Assembly: GCF_004403305.1 (NCBI RefSeq)
Contig: NZ_SOHE01000088.1
Location: 1 to 64,000 of the forward strand
Source: Cryobacterium frigoriphilum
GTDB taxonomy: Bacteria; Actinomycetota; Actinomycetes; Actinomycetales; Microbacteriaceae
Direction of reading: 5' to 3'
DNA: 64,000 nucleotides
The notes under the pieces were generated by a model. It was not told where the DNA came from. It saw only the letters and a program-made list of their open reading frames with translations, and did no database searches. Positions within the stretch are counted from its first letter, which is position 1. Every line of letters starts with the position of its first letter. The translations under genes were made by a program, and so were the position numbers. Of this stretch, positions 56,949 through 64,000 are shown one piece after another.

Positions 56949-56979
56949 GGGGCCGGTCGAACCAGGTTCGACCGGCCCC
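56949..56979 (+). other. Intercistronic hairpin after the binding-protein gene
   Basis: GGGGCCGGTCGAAC pairs with GTTCGACCGGCCCC (14 bp). Such hairpins between a binding-protein gene and its permease often reduce downstream expression or protect the upstream message. Confidence 0.75.
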
Positions 56980-57041
56980 GCCCCAGCTCTCCTCCACCCC
57001 GATACTTCCCGGCACCGTGACGTGCTCAAAGGAAAGAAACC

Positions 57042-58151
57042 ATGTCAGACAAAACCCCCGGAAATTCATCCCCCAGGAAACAGACCCCGATTCTCGAAGT
57101 CCCGTTGCCGACGGAAGCCGTCACCGTGCGACGCAAGACCGGAGGCGAACCCGACACCTACCTCGGCCGCCTGGCCTACAACCTCCAGTTCATCCGGGGC
57201 AGGGGCGCCCTCGAAATCAGCATCGTTCTCGTCGTTCTGCTGGCCGGCTACGTCATCGCCAGCCTCATCTCGCCCACCGGCTTCGCGTTCCTGAATCCGA
57301 ACAACCTGTCGGGCGTCATCTCGCAGAGCGTGCCGGTGCTGGCCATTCTGGGCCTCGCCGCCGGCATCCTGATGATTGCCGGAGAGTTCGACCTCTCCCT
57401 CGGAGCGAACATCACCCTCAGCGCCATCATCTTCATCCAGACCTCAGAGGCCGCCGGACTGTGGCTCGGAATCGCCGCCGGCGTCGGCACGGGTGTCGTG
57501 GTTGCCCTGATCAACGGCCTGATCGTCGTCTACACCAAGATCCCGTCCTTTATCGCGACCCTGGGCATGAGCTTCTTCTGGATGGGCGCCGGCATCTTCA
57601 TCAACGGCACCTCTCCCGCCGCACTGACCACCTCACGCGAAGGCACCATGGAGTTCCTGTTCGCGCACAACTTCGGTTCCTTCCGCTCTCAGCTGGTCTG
57701 GTTGCTCATCATCGGCGTTGTCGCCTGGTTCTTCGTTCACCGTCACCGCCTCGGCAACCACATCTTCGCCGTCGGCGGAAACCCGGCTGCCGCCGAGGCC
57801 ATCTCGATCAACACCAAGAAGGTGAAGCTCATGTCCTTCGCCATCTTCGGCGGGCTCGTCGGCTTCGCTTCCATCCTGATTGCCGTGCGCACCTCCTCGA
57901 TTCAGCCCGGAGGTACGGCCACGGAGGACTTCACGCTCTTCGCCATCGCTGCGGCCGTGGTGGGTGGAACCTCGCTCACCGGCGGACGCGGCAGCGTGAT
58001 CGGCATCATCGTCGGAGCCGCCCTCATCGAGCTCATCCGCAACGGCCTGTTGCTGGCCAAGGCGCCCGGCTTCTACATCACCCTGTTCGTCGGTGTCACC
58101 ATCGTCATCGCGGCAATCTTCAACAAGCTCATGGAAGGGAAAGCGCGATGA
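57042..58151 (+). CDS. Sugar/inositol ABC transporter permease
   Basis: 369 residues, about nine helices. RbsC-type (BPD_transp_2) permease: LAILGLAAGILMIAGEFDLSLGANI (in part MIAGEFDLSLGA), GGNPAAAEAISINTKKVKL as the ATPase-contacting loop, and VVGGTSLTGGRGSVIG. Works with the neighbouring binding protein and ATPase. ATGA overlap with the ATPase gene. Confidence 0.92.
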   Translation: MSDKTPGNSSPRKQTPILEVPLPTEAVTVRRKTGGEPDTYLGRLAYNLQFIRGRGALEISIVLVVLLAGYVIASLISPTGFAFLNPNNLSGVISQSVPVLAILGLAAGILMIAGEFDLSLGANITLSAIIFIQTSEAAGLWLGIAAGVGTGVVVALINGLIVVYTKIPSFIATLGMSFFWMGAGIFINGTSPAALTTSREGTMEFLFAHNFGSFRSQLVWLLIIGVVAWFFVHRHRLGNHIFAVGGNPAAAEAISINTKKVKLMSFAIFGGLVGFASILIAVRTSSIQPGGTATEDFTLFAIAAAVVGGTSLTGGRGSVIGIIVGAALIELIRNGLLLAKAPGFYITLFVGVTIVIAAIFNKLMEGKAR

Positions 58152-58918
58152 GTAACGCACTTCTTCGCATCGAGGGTGTCTCCAAGAAGTACGGCCCCAA
58201 CACCGTGCTGAAAGACGTCTCGTTTGAAATCGGTCAGGGCGAGGTCGTCGGACTTCTCGGCGACAACGGCGCGGGAAAGTCCACGCTGGTCAAGATTATG
58301 TCGGGCGTGGTCGATTCGACCGCCGGGGACTTCTTCTGGGACGGTCAGAAGATCGACAAGATGAACCGCGAGGTCACCGAGCGGCTGGGCGTGGAAACCA
58401 TCTTCCAGGACTCCGCACTGGTGCCCCAGATGACGATCACCCGCAACATCTTCATGGGCCGCGAGGTCACGAACCGGCTGGGTTTCATGAAGATGAAAGA
58501 AATGGATGCCGTCGCCGCCGAGGTGCTCGACAGCGTCGTCACCATCGAGGGCATCAAGAGCCCCAAGCAGCTCGTGAGCTCGCTCTCTGGCGGTCAGGCC
58601 CAGGCGGTCGCCATCGCCCGGGCCGTGCACTTCAAGCGCAGTCTGCTCATTCTCGACGAGCCGACCTCGGCCCTCGCCGTGCGGGCCACCGAGGCGCTGC
58701 TGGGCTACCTCACGCAGTTGAAGGGCGAGGGCGTCAGCTCGGTTCTCGTCACCCACAACCTGCACCACGCGTATCAGGTCTGTGATCGTCACATCGTGAT
58801 GAACCACGGCAAGAAGATCATGGACTCCCGCCGCGAAGACACGAGCGTCGAGGAGCTCACCGCCGCGGTCGTCGAGGGAGCCGTCGGCCTGCAACGGTTC
58901 CGAGAAGGCAAGTTCTAA
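58148..58918 (+). CDS. Sugar/inositol ABC transporter ATP-binding protein (single domain)
   Basis: 256 residues. Walker A GDNGAGKST, signature LSGGQAQAVAIARAV, Walker B LLILDEPTSAL and switch histidine VLVTHNLHHAYQV. RbsA-type importers usually have two such domains in ~500 residues; this has one, like the FrcA fructose importer, so two copies should dimerise. The start at 58148 overlaps the permease stop; a longer frame lies within the permease. Confidence 0.92.
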   Translation: MSNALLRIEGVSKKYGPNTVLKDVSFEIGQGEVVGLLGDNGAGKSTLVKIMSGVVDSTAGDFFWDGQKIDKMNREVTERLGVETIFQDSALVPQMTITRNIFMGREVTNRLGFMKMKEMDAVAAEVLDSVVTIEGIKSPKQLVSSLSGGQAQAVAIARAVHFKRSLLILDEPTSALAVRATEALLGYLTQLKGEGVSSVLVTHNLHHAYQVCDRHIVMNHGKKIMDSRREDTSVEELTAAVVEGAVGLQRFREGKF

Positions 58919-58931
58919 GCAGCTGGTCACA

Positions 58932-58966
58932 AGGGGCGACTCGGGTCTTTGACCCGGGTCGCCCCT
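58932..58966 (+). terminator. Terminator of the ABC transporter operon
   Basis: AGGGGCGACTCGGGTC pairs with GACCCGGGTCGCCCCT (one G-T pair) around TTT, 14 bases after the ATPase stop. Confidence 0.85.
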
Positions 58967-59024
58967 GTTGGTCTGTCAGCCTGCTCGGCGTGAGTGGCTC
59001 GCGACACGGAAATAGTTTGATAGT

Positions 59025-59052
59025 TTGTCTTTACACAAGTTTGTCCTAACAT
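59025..59052 (+). promoter_or_regulatory. Operator-like sites upstream of the MFS transporter
   Basis: TTGTCTTTACAC (59025) and TTGTCCTAACAT (59041-59052), 16 bases apart, resemble the iolC site. They coincide with a possible -35 TTGTCT and -10 TAACAT. Confidence 0.55.
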
Positions 59053-59133
59053 TTCCCGTTTCTGTGATCTGATCCCGTTCGGTGGTCAGATCACCGAGAG
59101 CACAGTGTCGTGTGCGAAATCTGAAAGGCCCCC

Positions 59134-60579
59134 GTGTCCAACGGTTCACCCATTACGAGTACGGTCAACATCACCCTTCCCCCCTTGGGGAACGGTGCCT
59201 ACAACAAGCGAATAGGCCTCGTCGCCGTGGTGGCGACATTCGGCGGTCTGCTGTTCGGCTATGACACCGGCGTCTTGAACGGCGCGCTGTCCCTCATGAT
59301 CGCTCCGGGGGCACTCGCCCCCGACGGCCTGAACGCCGTGCAGGAAGGGCTCATTACCTTCACCCTGCTGATCGGTGCAGCCGTCGGAGCGTTCCTGGGC
59401 GGGCGGCTGTCGGACTCGATGGGTCGCCGCAAGAACATCATCCTGCTCGCCGTGCTCTTCTTCGTCGGCGCCGGCGGCTGCGTCATCGCCCCGGACTATG
59501 CTACCCTGCTGGCCTTCCGTTTTCTTCTGGGGCTCGCCGTCGGCGGGGCATCCGTCACGGTGCCGGTCTACCTGGCCGAGGTCGCACCGTTCGAAAAGCG
59601 CGGCGGCCTGGTCTCCCGCAACGAACTCATGATCGTGACCGGACAGTTTCTCGCCTTCCTGATCAACGCGATCATCGCCAACGTGTTCGGCGAAGACGAG
59701 AACGCCTGGCGCTACATGCTCGCCGTTGCCGTGGTGCCGGCCGTCTTTCTCTTCTTCGGCATGCTGCGGATGCCCGAAAGCCCGCGCTGGCTCATCGCTC
59801 AGGGGCGCGACCATGAGGCGCTCGCCGTGTTGCGCACCATCCGCTCGGTCGAACGTGCGGAGGCCGAAATGGACGAGGTGCGTGCCCTCGCCACCATCGG
59901 CCAGCAGGAAAAGGCGGGCACGTACGCGGAGATCTTCCGCACACCGTGGATTCGTCACCTGCTCTTCGTCGGCATCGGACTGGCCGCCTACCAGCAGCTG
60001 ACCGGCATCAACTCCATGATGTATTACGGCACCCAGGTGCTCGAAGAGGCCGGTTTCGGGGAGACCGCGATCACGTTCAACGTCTTCAACGGCGTCATGG
60101 CCGTCGGCGCGATGAGCCTGGCCCTGACCTTCATCAACAAGATCAATCGCCGAACGCTGCTCATCGTCGGTTTCGTCGGCACCACCGTCGGTCACCTGTT
60201 CGTGGGTTCGGTCGGCCTGTGGCTGCCTGAAGACAACCCGGCACGCCCGTGGCTGCTGCTGACGGGCATCCTGCTCTTCATCGGCATCGTTCAGGCGACG
60301 ATCGGGCCGGTCGTCTGGCTGATGATCGCCGAGATCTTCCCGCTCAAGATGCGCGGTCGCATGATCGGGCTGACGGTACTGGTGCTGTGGCTCACCAACG
60401 CGCTGATTTCGCTCGCATTCCCGTCGCTCATCGCCGCGATGGGCTTCGGAACCTTCCTGCTGTTCGCGGCCGTCTGTGCCCTGGGCGTTCTGTTCATGAT
60501 CACGGCGGCGCCCGAGACCCGTGGCCGCACCCTCGAAGACCTCGAGGAGCAGTTCCGCCGCAAGTACTCGCGCGTATAG
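59134..60579 (+). CDS. iolT: MFS sugar porter, probable myo-inositol transporter
   Basis: 481 residues, twelve helices, from a GTG with GAAAGG upstream. Sugar-porter signatures: FGYDTGVLNGAL, GGRLSDSMGRRKN, PESPRWLIAQGRDHEA, QQLTGINSMMYYG and PETRGRTLEDLEEQF. It resembles IolT proton symporters; inositol specificity is inferred from the island and the shared operator motif. Confidence 0.9.
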   Translation: MSNGSPITSTVNITLPPLGNGAYNKRIGLVAVVATFGGLLFGYDTGVLNGALSLMIAPGALAPDGLNAVQEGLITFTLLIGAAVGAFLGGRLSDSMGRRKNIILLAVLFFVGAGGCVIAPDYATLLAFRFLLGLAVGGASVTVPVYLAEVAPFEKRGGLVSRNELMIVTGQFLAFLINAIIANVFGEDENAWRYMLAVAVVPAVFLFFGMLRMPESPRWLIAQGRDHEALAVLRTIRSVERAEAEMDEVRALATIGQQEKAGTYAEIFRTPWIRHLLFVGIGLAAYQQLTGINSMMYYGTQVLEEAGFGETAITFNVFNGVMAVGAMSLALTFINKINRRTLLIVGFVGTTVGHLFVGSVGLWLPEDNPARPWLLLTGILLFIGIVQATIGPVVWLMIAEIFPLKMRGRMIGLTVLVLWLTNALISLAFPSLIAAMGFGTFLLFAAVCALGVLFMITAAPETRGRTLEDLEEQFRRKYSRV

Positions 60580-60593
60580 CCGACCGAGACGCA

Positions 60594-60648
60594 CCGGGTA
60601 CGACACAGCCGCCGGGCCCGATGTGCCCGGCGGCTGTGTCGTACCCGG
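60594..60648. terminator. Perfect 24-bp inverted repeat between iolT and the regulator gene
   Basis: Arms 60594-60617 and 60625-60648 pair perfectly around CCGATGT, at a convergent junction and touching the regulator's stop codon region (60652). Confidence 0.82.
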
Positions 60649-60651
60649 GCG

Positions 60652-61419
60652 CTACTTCTCGACGAGGGTGACTTCGAAGGAGTAGAGGTCGGGCCGGTAG
60701 CAGTGGTGGCCGAACTCCACGGCCCGGCCCGAGTTGTCGAACGCGGTGCGGTCCATCGTGAGCAGGGCGGAGTTCTTATCGATGTCGAGAAGCGCTGACT
60801 CCTCGGCCGTCGACTTGCGGGCGCCGATGCGCTGGCGGGCCACGCGCATCGTCACCCCGCGGGACCGCAGCACCTGGTAGAGACCGTGCTGCACGAGGTC
60901 GTCGGGCTCGATGCCGATGAATTCCTCGGGCAGCCAGTTCTCCATCACGGCCACCGGCACGTCGTCGGCGAGGCGCACCCGGCGCAGGTGCAGGGTGGGG
61001 CTGCCCTCGGCCACGGCGAGTTTTTCGCCGATCGACGCATCGGCGGCGACCGTCTCGAGCACGAGCAGGGTCGTGGAGGGCACCTTCTGGGTGTTGGTGA
61101 GGTCGTCGTAGAGACTCGTCAGCTCGACCTTGCGGGTGACCTGGCCGTGCACGACCTGGGTGCCGATGCCGCGTCGGCGCACCAGCAGTCCCTTGTCGAC
61201 GATTTCCTGAATGGCGCGGCGCACGGTCGGGCGGCTGAGGCCCAGGCGCTCGCCCAGGGCCACCTCGTTTTCCAGGCGGCTGCCGGCGGGCAGTTCGCCG
61301 CTCAGAATCGCCTTCTCGATGCGCTGGGAAACCTGAAAGTACAGTGGGATCGGGCCGGACCGTTCGAGATCCATGAACAGGCCATTAGGCAGAATCGTCT
61401 CCTGCTTGTCCATCGCCAT
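60652..61419 (-). CDS. GntR/HutC-family regulator, probable inositol regulator IolR
   Basis: 255 residues. GntR winged helix at ~22-90 (PLYFQVSQRIEKAILSGELP, SRPTVRRAIQEIVDKGLLVRRRGIG) and a UTRA ligand-binding domain (~105-245; PVAVMENWLPEEFIG and RTAFDNSGRAVEFGHHCYRPD). Likely represses the island and releases DNA when bound to an inositol pathway intermediate. Sits convergent to iolT at the end of the island. GGGAAGGG precedes the ATG. Confidence 0.9.
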   Translation of the reverse strand: MAMDKQETILPNGLFMDLERSGPIPLYFQVSQRIEKAILSGELPAGSRLENEVALGERLGLSRPTVRRAIQEIVDKGLLVRRRGIGTQVVHGQVTRKVELTSLYDDLTNTQKVPSTTLLVLETVAADASIGEKLAVAEGSPTLHLRRVRLADDVPVAVMENWLPEEFIGIEPDDLVQHGLYQVLRSRGVTMRVARQRIGARKSTAEESALLDIDKNSALLTMDRTAFDNSGRAVEFGHHCYRPDLYSFEVTLVEK

Positions 61420-61459
61420 CTCGCACGCCCTTCCCTTACACCGGCCACTCTATGGCAAG

Positions 61460-61471
61460 TTGTTATGACAT
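61460..61471. promoter_or_regulatory. Possible autoregulatory operator of the GntR gene
   Basis: TTGTTATGACAT differs at two positions from TTGTCCTGACAT and lies 41 bases upstream of the regulator start. Confidence 0.45.
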
Positions 61472-61510
61472 TATCATCTCAACTTGGTCACGGCCAGGAA
61501 AGGCCGGCCG

Positions 61511-61562
61511 AGTATTCGGCCGCAGTATTCGGCCGCAGTATTCGGCCGGAGTATTCTGGGCA
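61511..61562. repeat. 13-bp tandem repeat upstream of the DUF2071 gene
   Basis: Four units of AGTATTCGGCCGC type start at 61511, 61524, 61537 and 61550; the last is diverged. They lie between the regulator's promoter region and the DUF2071 ribosome-binding site. Confidence 0.9.
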
Positions 61563-61595
61563 TACTCACCACGCTCCACCCGATTCCGGAGAAAT

Positions 61596-62360
61596 ATGAC
61601 GGATGCCGCTGCCCGGCCCATTAGCGCCATCGCGCCCGCCCTGGCGGGCCGGGCCTCGGCCAGCCAGCGCTGGTCTAATCTGGTCTTTATCCATTGGCGC
61701 GTCGACGCGGCAGACGTCGCGCCACTGCTGCCGGCGGGGCTGCGTCCCGACGTCTTCGACGGCTCGAGCTGGGTCGGCCTGATTCCGTTCGTGCTTGACC
61801 GGGCGACGGTCTTCGGCAGCCCGCCGGTTCCGTACTTCGGCAATTTCGTCGAGGTCAACGTGCGCCTCTATGCCGTCGACGCCCAGGGGCGCCGCGGCGT
61901 CGTCTTTGTTTCGCTCGAGGCGAGCCGACTCGCCGCGGTGCTGGCGGCCCGCGCGCTGTTTCGTCTGCCCTATATGTGGTCGCGCACGCGCCTCGCCTAC
62001 CCGCAACAGCCGAGCTCACCCGAGCTGTATGCGCCGCTCCTGAGTTATACCTCGGTGCGCCACGGTGCCGCGGCGGCACACACCACGATCATGGTGAGGT
62101 CCAGCACGGTCCCCGTCGTCGGGGACCCGCTCGCCGATTTTCTGACGGCCCGCTGGGCGTTGTTCACGAGCATCCGCGGACGTCTGGTGCATCTGCGTAA
62201 CCACCACGAGCCGTGGCAGCTGTTCACCGCCGAGCTGGTGCACCTCGATGACACCCTGCTGGCGGTCGCGGGGTTTGACGGGCTGGTGGACCGGCAGCCG
62301 GATTCGGTGCTGTACTCACCCGGGGTCACGACCTGGTTCGGCACCTCCGGCGGCGCCTGA
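61596..62360 (+). CDS. DUF2071 (YqjF-like) protein
   Basis: 254 residues from the ATG at 61596, five bases after GGAGAA. FIHWRVDAADVAPLLPAGLRPD, GSSWVGLIPFVL, YFGNFVEVNVRLYAVD and HHEPWQLFTAELVHLDD match the acetoacetate decarboxylase-like DUF2071 family. Function unknown; not obviously part of inositol use. Confidence 0.9.
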   Translation: MTDAAARPISAIAPALAGRASASQRWSNLVFIHWRVDAADVAPLLPAGLRPDVFDGSSWVGLIPFVLDRATVFGSPPVPYFGNFVEVNVRLYAVDAQGRRGVVFVSLEASRLAAVLAARALFRLPYMWSRTRLAYPQQPSSPELYAPLLSYTSVRHGAAAAHTTIMVRSSTVPVVGDPLADFLTARWALFTSIRGRLVHLRNHHEPWQLFTAELVHLDDTLLAVAGFDGLVDRQPDSVLYSPGVTTWFGTSGGA

Positions 62361-62371
62361 CGGAACAGGAA

Positions 62372-62394
62372 AAGCCCAGCGTTCATTCAGAATG
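62372..62394 (+). terminator. Weak terminator hairpin after the DUF2071 gene
   Basis: AGCCCA and TGGGCT form a short stem with a large loop, 10 bases after the stop. Weak evidence. Confidence 0.4.
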
Positions 62395-62444
62395 GGCTGG
62401 GATCGTTAATGGACTGATTTCCCACCACGAGCACACAGGAGAAC

Positions 62445-63068
62445 ATGATGGGCTTTCTCGATTTCATTCTCGGCCGCAAAGAACAGTCACCCGACACCCC
62501 CTCTCGCCGCGAGTCGGCGCAGCGGGCGCCCCAGCGCAGCGAGGACGAGATCGCCGTTGAGCGCTACCAGTACCTGCTGCGCACGGCCCCACCCGAAACC
62601 ATCGAGCAGGTGCACACCGAGGCCTTCAGCAAACTCACGGACGAGCAGCGCGACCTGCTCTTTCGTCAGCTGACCGAGACCGTCGAGCCGAGTGAGCGCC
62701 CGGCAGACGCGCAGCCCGCCTCCCTCGCGAAGGCGGCCACCCGGGCAGAGTTGCGAGAGCCCGGCACGCTGACTCGGTCCTTTGGCGGCGACCAAGGCGG
62801 CCAGGGCGGCCAGCGCGGAATGGGCATGGCCGGCATGATCGGCGGCTCCATGCTCGGTACCATTGCCGGGTTCGTGATCGGCTCGGCGCTCGTGAGCGCC
62901 TTTCTGCCGATGGACGCCGGTCAAACGGATGCCGCCGCCGAGGGTGACGCCGGCAGCGACGCCGGTTCTGACACCGGTGGTGACGCGGGCGGTGACGCGG
63001 GTGGTGACTTCGGAGGAGGCGGCGGCGATTTCGGTGGCGGCGATTTCGGCGGAGGCTTCGACTTCTAG
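62445..63068 (+). CDS. Membrane protein with Gly/Asp-rich C-terminus, unknown
   Basis: 207 residues; two adjacent ATGs. The N-terminal ~75 residues are helical and charged (VERYQYLLRTAPPETIEQVH, FSKLTDEQRDLLFRQL). Then comes a Gly-rich glycine-zipper segment (~128-155, GMAGMIGGSMLGTIAGFVIG), and an Asp/Gly repeat tail ending in GGDFGGGFDF, coded by 12-bp repeats. Similar genes in Microbacteriaceae are unnamed or loosely called cation-transporting ATPase; nothing here supports ATPase function. Confidence 0.8.
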   Translation: MMGFLDFILGRKEQSPDTPSRRESAQRAPQRSEDEIAVERYQYLLRTAPPETIEQVHTEAFSKLTDEQRDLLFRQLTETVEPSERPADAQPASLAKAATRAELREPGTLTRSFGGDQGGQGGQRGMGMAGMIGGSMLGTIAGFVIGSALVSAFLPMDAGQTDAAAEGDAGSDAGSDTGGDAGGDAGGDFGGGGGDFGGGDFGGGFDF

Positions 63069-63081
63069 CCCCGCGCCTTCT

Positions 63082-63142
63082 CGCGAAAGCGGGTGAATCG
63101 TCGGTTTGAGAAGGTCCTGCCGACGATTCACCCGCTTTCGCG
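63082..63142. terminator. Perfect 23-bp inverted repeat at a convergent junction
   Basis: Arms 63082-63104 and 63120-63142 pair perfectly around 15 bases. Shares its arm core with 521-577, at the other end of the window. Confidence 0.82.
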
Positions 63143-63149
63143 GCTCCTG

Positions 63150-64000
63150 TTAGCCGGCGTCGGCATCCGTCGTGCCGCGGCGCACCCGCACCACGGTCTC
63201 CCAGGCGGCGACGATCACGAGTGAGCCCACGCTGAGGGCACCGAGGCCGAGCGGGGAGATCACGGTCGGTTCACCGAGCACAGCGATGGTGAAGACGAGG
63301 GCCAACAGTGCCAGGCCCACGAGGTAGGACCTGAGCACCTCGCCGGTCACCCGCAACCGAAACAGGAACATGCCCACGATGTAGAGAAAGGGGCCACCCG
63401 CGACGATGACGGCCGTCGAGAGGGTCATCGCGTCGGCCGGATGCTCCAGAATCTCCTTGTCGGCGACGGAGCACAGCACAATACCCGCGATGATCACCGC
63501 GTGTACGTAGGTATAGGCGACGCGCGCGATGCGGCCCGGTTCGGCGGAACGTTCCAGAGCCTTCGCGCCGGCTCGTTCGCTGTGGTCGAAGTACAGCCAC
63601 CACATCGACAGCCCGCTCAGGAACGCGAGCAGCAGCCCCAGTACCCCGAACAGTGACGATTCCTGAGCCACGAAGGCGAATCCGGTGACGAGGAACGACT
63701 CGCCGAGCGCGATGATCACGAAGAGCGCGCTGCGCTCGGCGATGTGCGGTCCCGACAGATCCCAGCTTTCGACGCCGGAGCGGCCGAGGCCCGGCACCCG
63801 AAATCCGAGACTCGCCGAGACGTACTCAAGTGCGAGGGCGGCAAGCCAGAGCGGCAGGCGATACTCGAGCGGCAGCAGGGCTCCGACGATCCAGAGCGCC
63901 CCGGCCACGACGAGCCAGACCAGGATCCGCACGAACGTGCGGTGCAGCTCTCGGTCATGCCGAGCGACGGCCATGAGCATGAATGCCGTACGGCCGAGTT
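63150..64000 (-). CDS. Low temperature requirement protein A (LtrA)-like, partial
   Basis: The frame remains open to the window edge, so the N-terminal part is missing. About nine hydrophobic segments are seen here; family marks are SWDLSGPHIAERSALFVIIALGES (in part HIAERSALFVIIALGES), FDHSERAG and YTYVHAVIIAGIVL. LtrA was named for growth of Listeria at low temperature; function unknown. Runs convergent to the Gly/Asp-tailed gene. Confidence 0.9.
   Translation of the reverse strand, partial: LGRTAFMLMAVARHDRELHRTFVRILVWLVVAGALWIVGALLPLEYRLPLWLAALALEYVSASLGFRVPGLGRSGVESWDLSGPHIAERSALFVIIALGESFLVTGFAFVAQESSLFGVLGLLLAFLSGLSMWWLYFDHSERAGAKALERSAEPGRIARVAYTYVHAVIIAGIVLCSVADKEILEHPADAMTLSTAVIVAGGPFLYIVGMFLFRLRVTGEVLRSYLVGLALLALVFTIAVLGEPTVISPLGLGALSVGSLVIVAAWETVVRVRRGTTDADAG

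Overview
The window is high-GC DNA from an actinobacterium, most likely the family Microbacteriaceae (order Micrococcales). The pointers are the block sepH - DUF4193 - DUF3093 - dut - DUF3710 - DUF3159, a DUF3000/RNase D pair, a MarP-type protease, leaderless promoters, and very frequent copies of the heptamer CGGATGC. It looks like chromosomal core with accessory catabolic genes. I see no rRNA, tRNA, prophage, insertion sequence or CRISPR array.

Layout. 1-9.1 kb: a partial membrane protein, an enoyl-CoA hydratase, a leaderless PadR/membrane-protein cassette, a TIGR01777-type epimerase, a BASS-family transporter, and a divergent methyltransferase / XRE-cupin pair around a perfect palindrome. 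9.1-13.5 kb: a branched-chain 2-oxoacid dehydrogenase operon (E1alpha-E1beta-E2) behind an Lrp/AsnC regulator. 13.5-24 kb: an MpaB-type oxygenase, a NagZ-type lipoprotein, YceI, a polar amino acid ABC transporter with fused binding protein and permease, a DUF2079 membrane protein, a RibD/DHFR-like reductase, a FUSC protein, a winged-helix protein and DUF6504. 24-41.9 kb: conserved actinobacterial housekeeping genes (sepH, dut, acnA, dxs, fadB-fadA, DUF3000-rnd, an alpha/beta hydrolase, sseA-sufE). 42-46.1 kb: zapE, amtB behind a GlnR-like box, and a MarP-like periplasmic protease.

46.3-61.4 kb is a complete myo-inositol catabolic island: iolC, an aldolase-like gene, iolA, iolB, iolD, iolE, iolG, iolH, then an ABC sugar importer (binding lipoprotein, permease, single-domain ATPase), an IolT-like MFS transporter and a convergent GntR/HutC regulator. 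The regulator's likely operator (consensus about WTGTCCTGACAW) sits in front of iolC, the ABC genes, the MFS gene and probably the regulator itself. Inositol enters by two routes. IolG, IolE, IolD, IolB, IolC, an aldolase step and IolA should convert it to acetyl-CoA or propionyl-CoA plus a three-carbon phosphate. The last stretch (61.5-64 kb) has a DUF2071 protein, a Gly/Asp-tailed membrane protein and the C-terminal part of an LtrA-like protein.

Two non-coding themes run through the window. One is a set of long, nearly perfect inverted repeats (22-27 bp arms) at gene ends, some of them copies of each other: the 58-bp elements at 21409 and 44756 are near-identical. The other is many short tandem repeats, mostly with a 15-bp period, inside linkers and signal peptides and between genes. 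All function calls come from reading the sequence; no database search was run.
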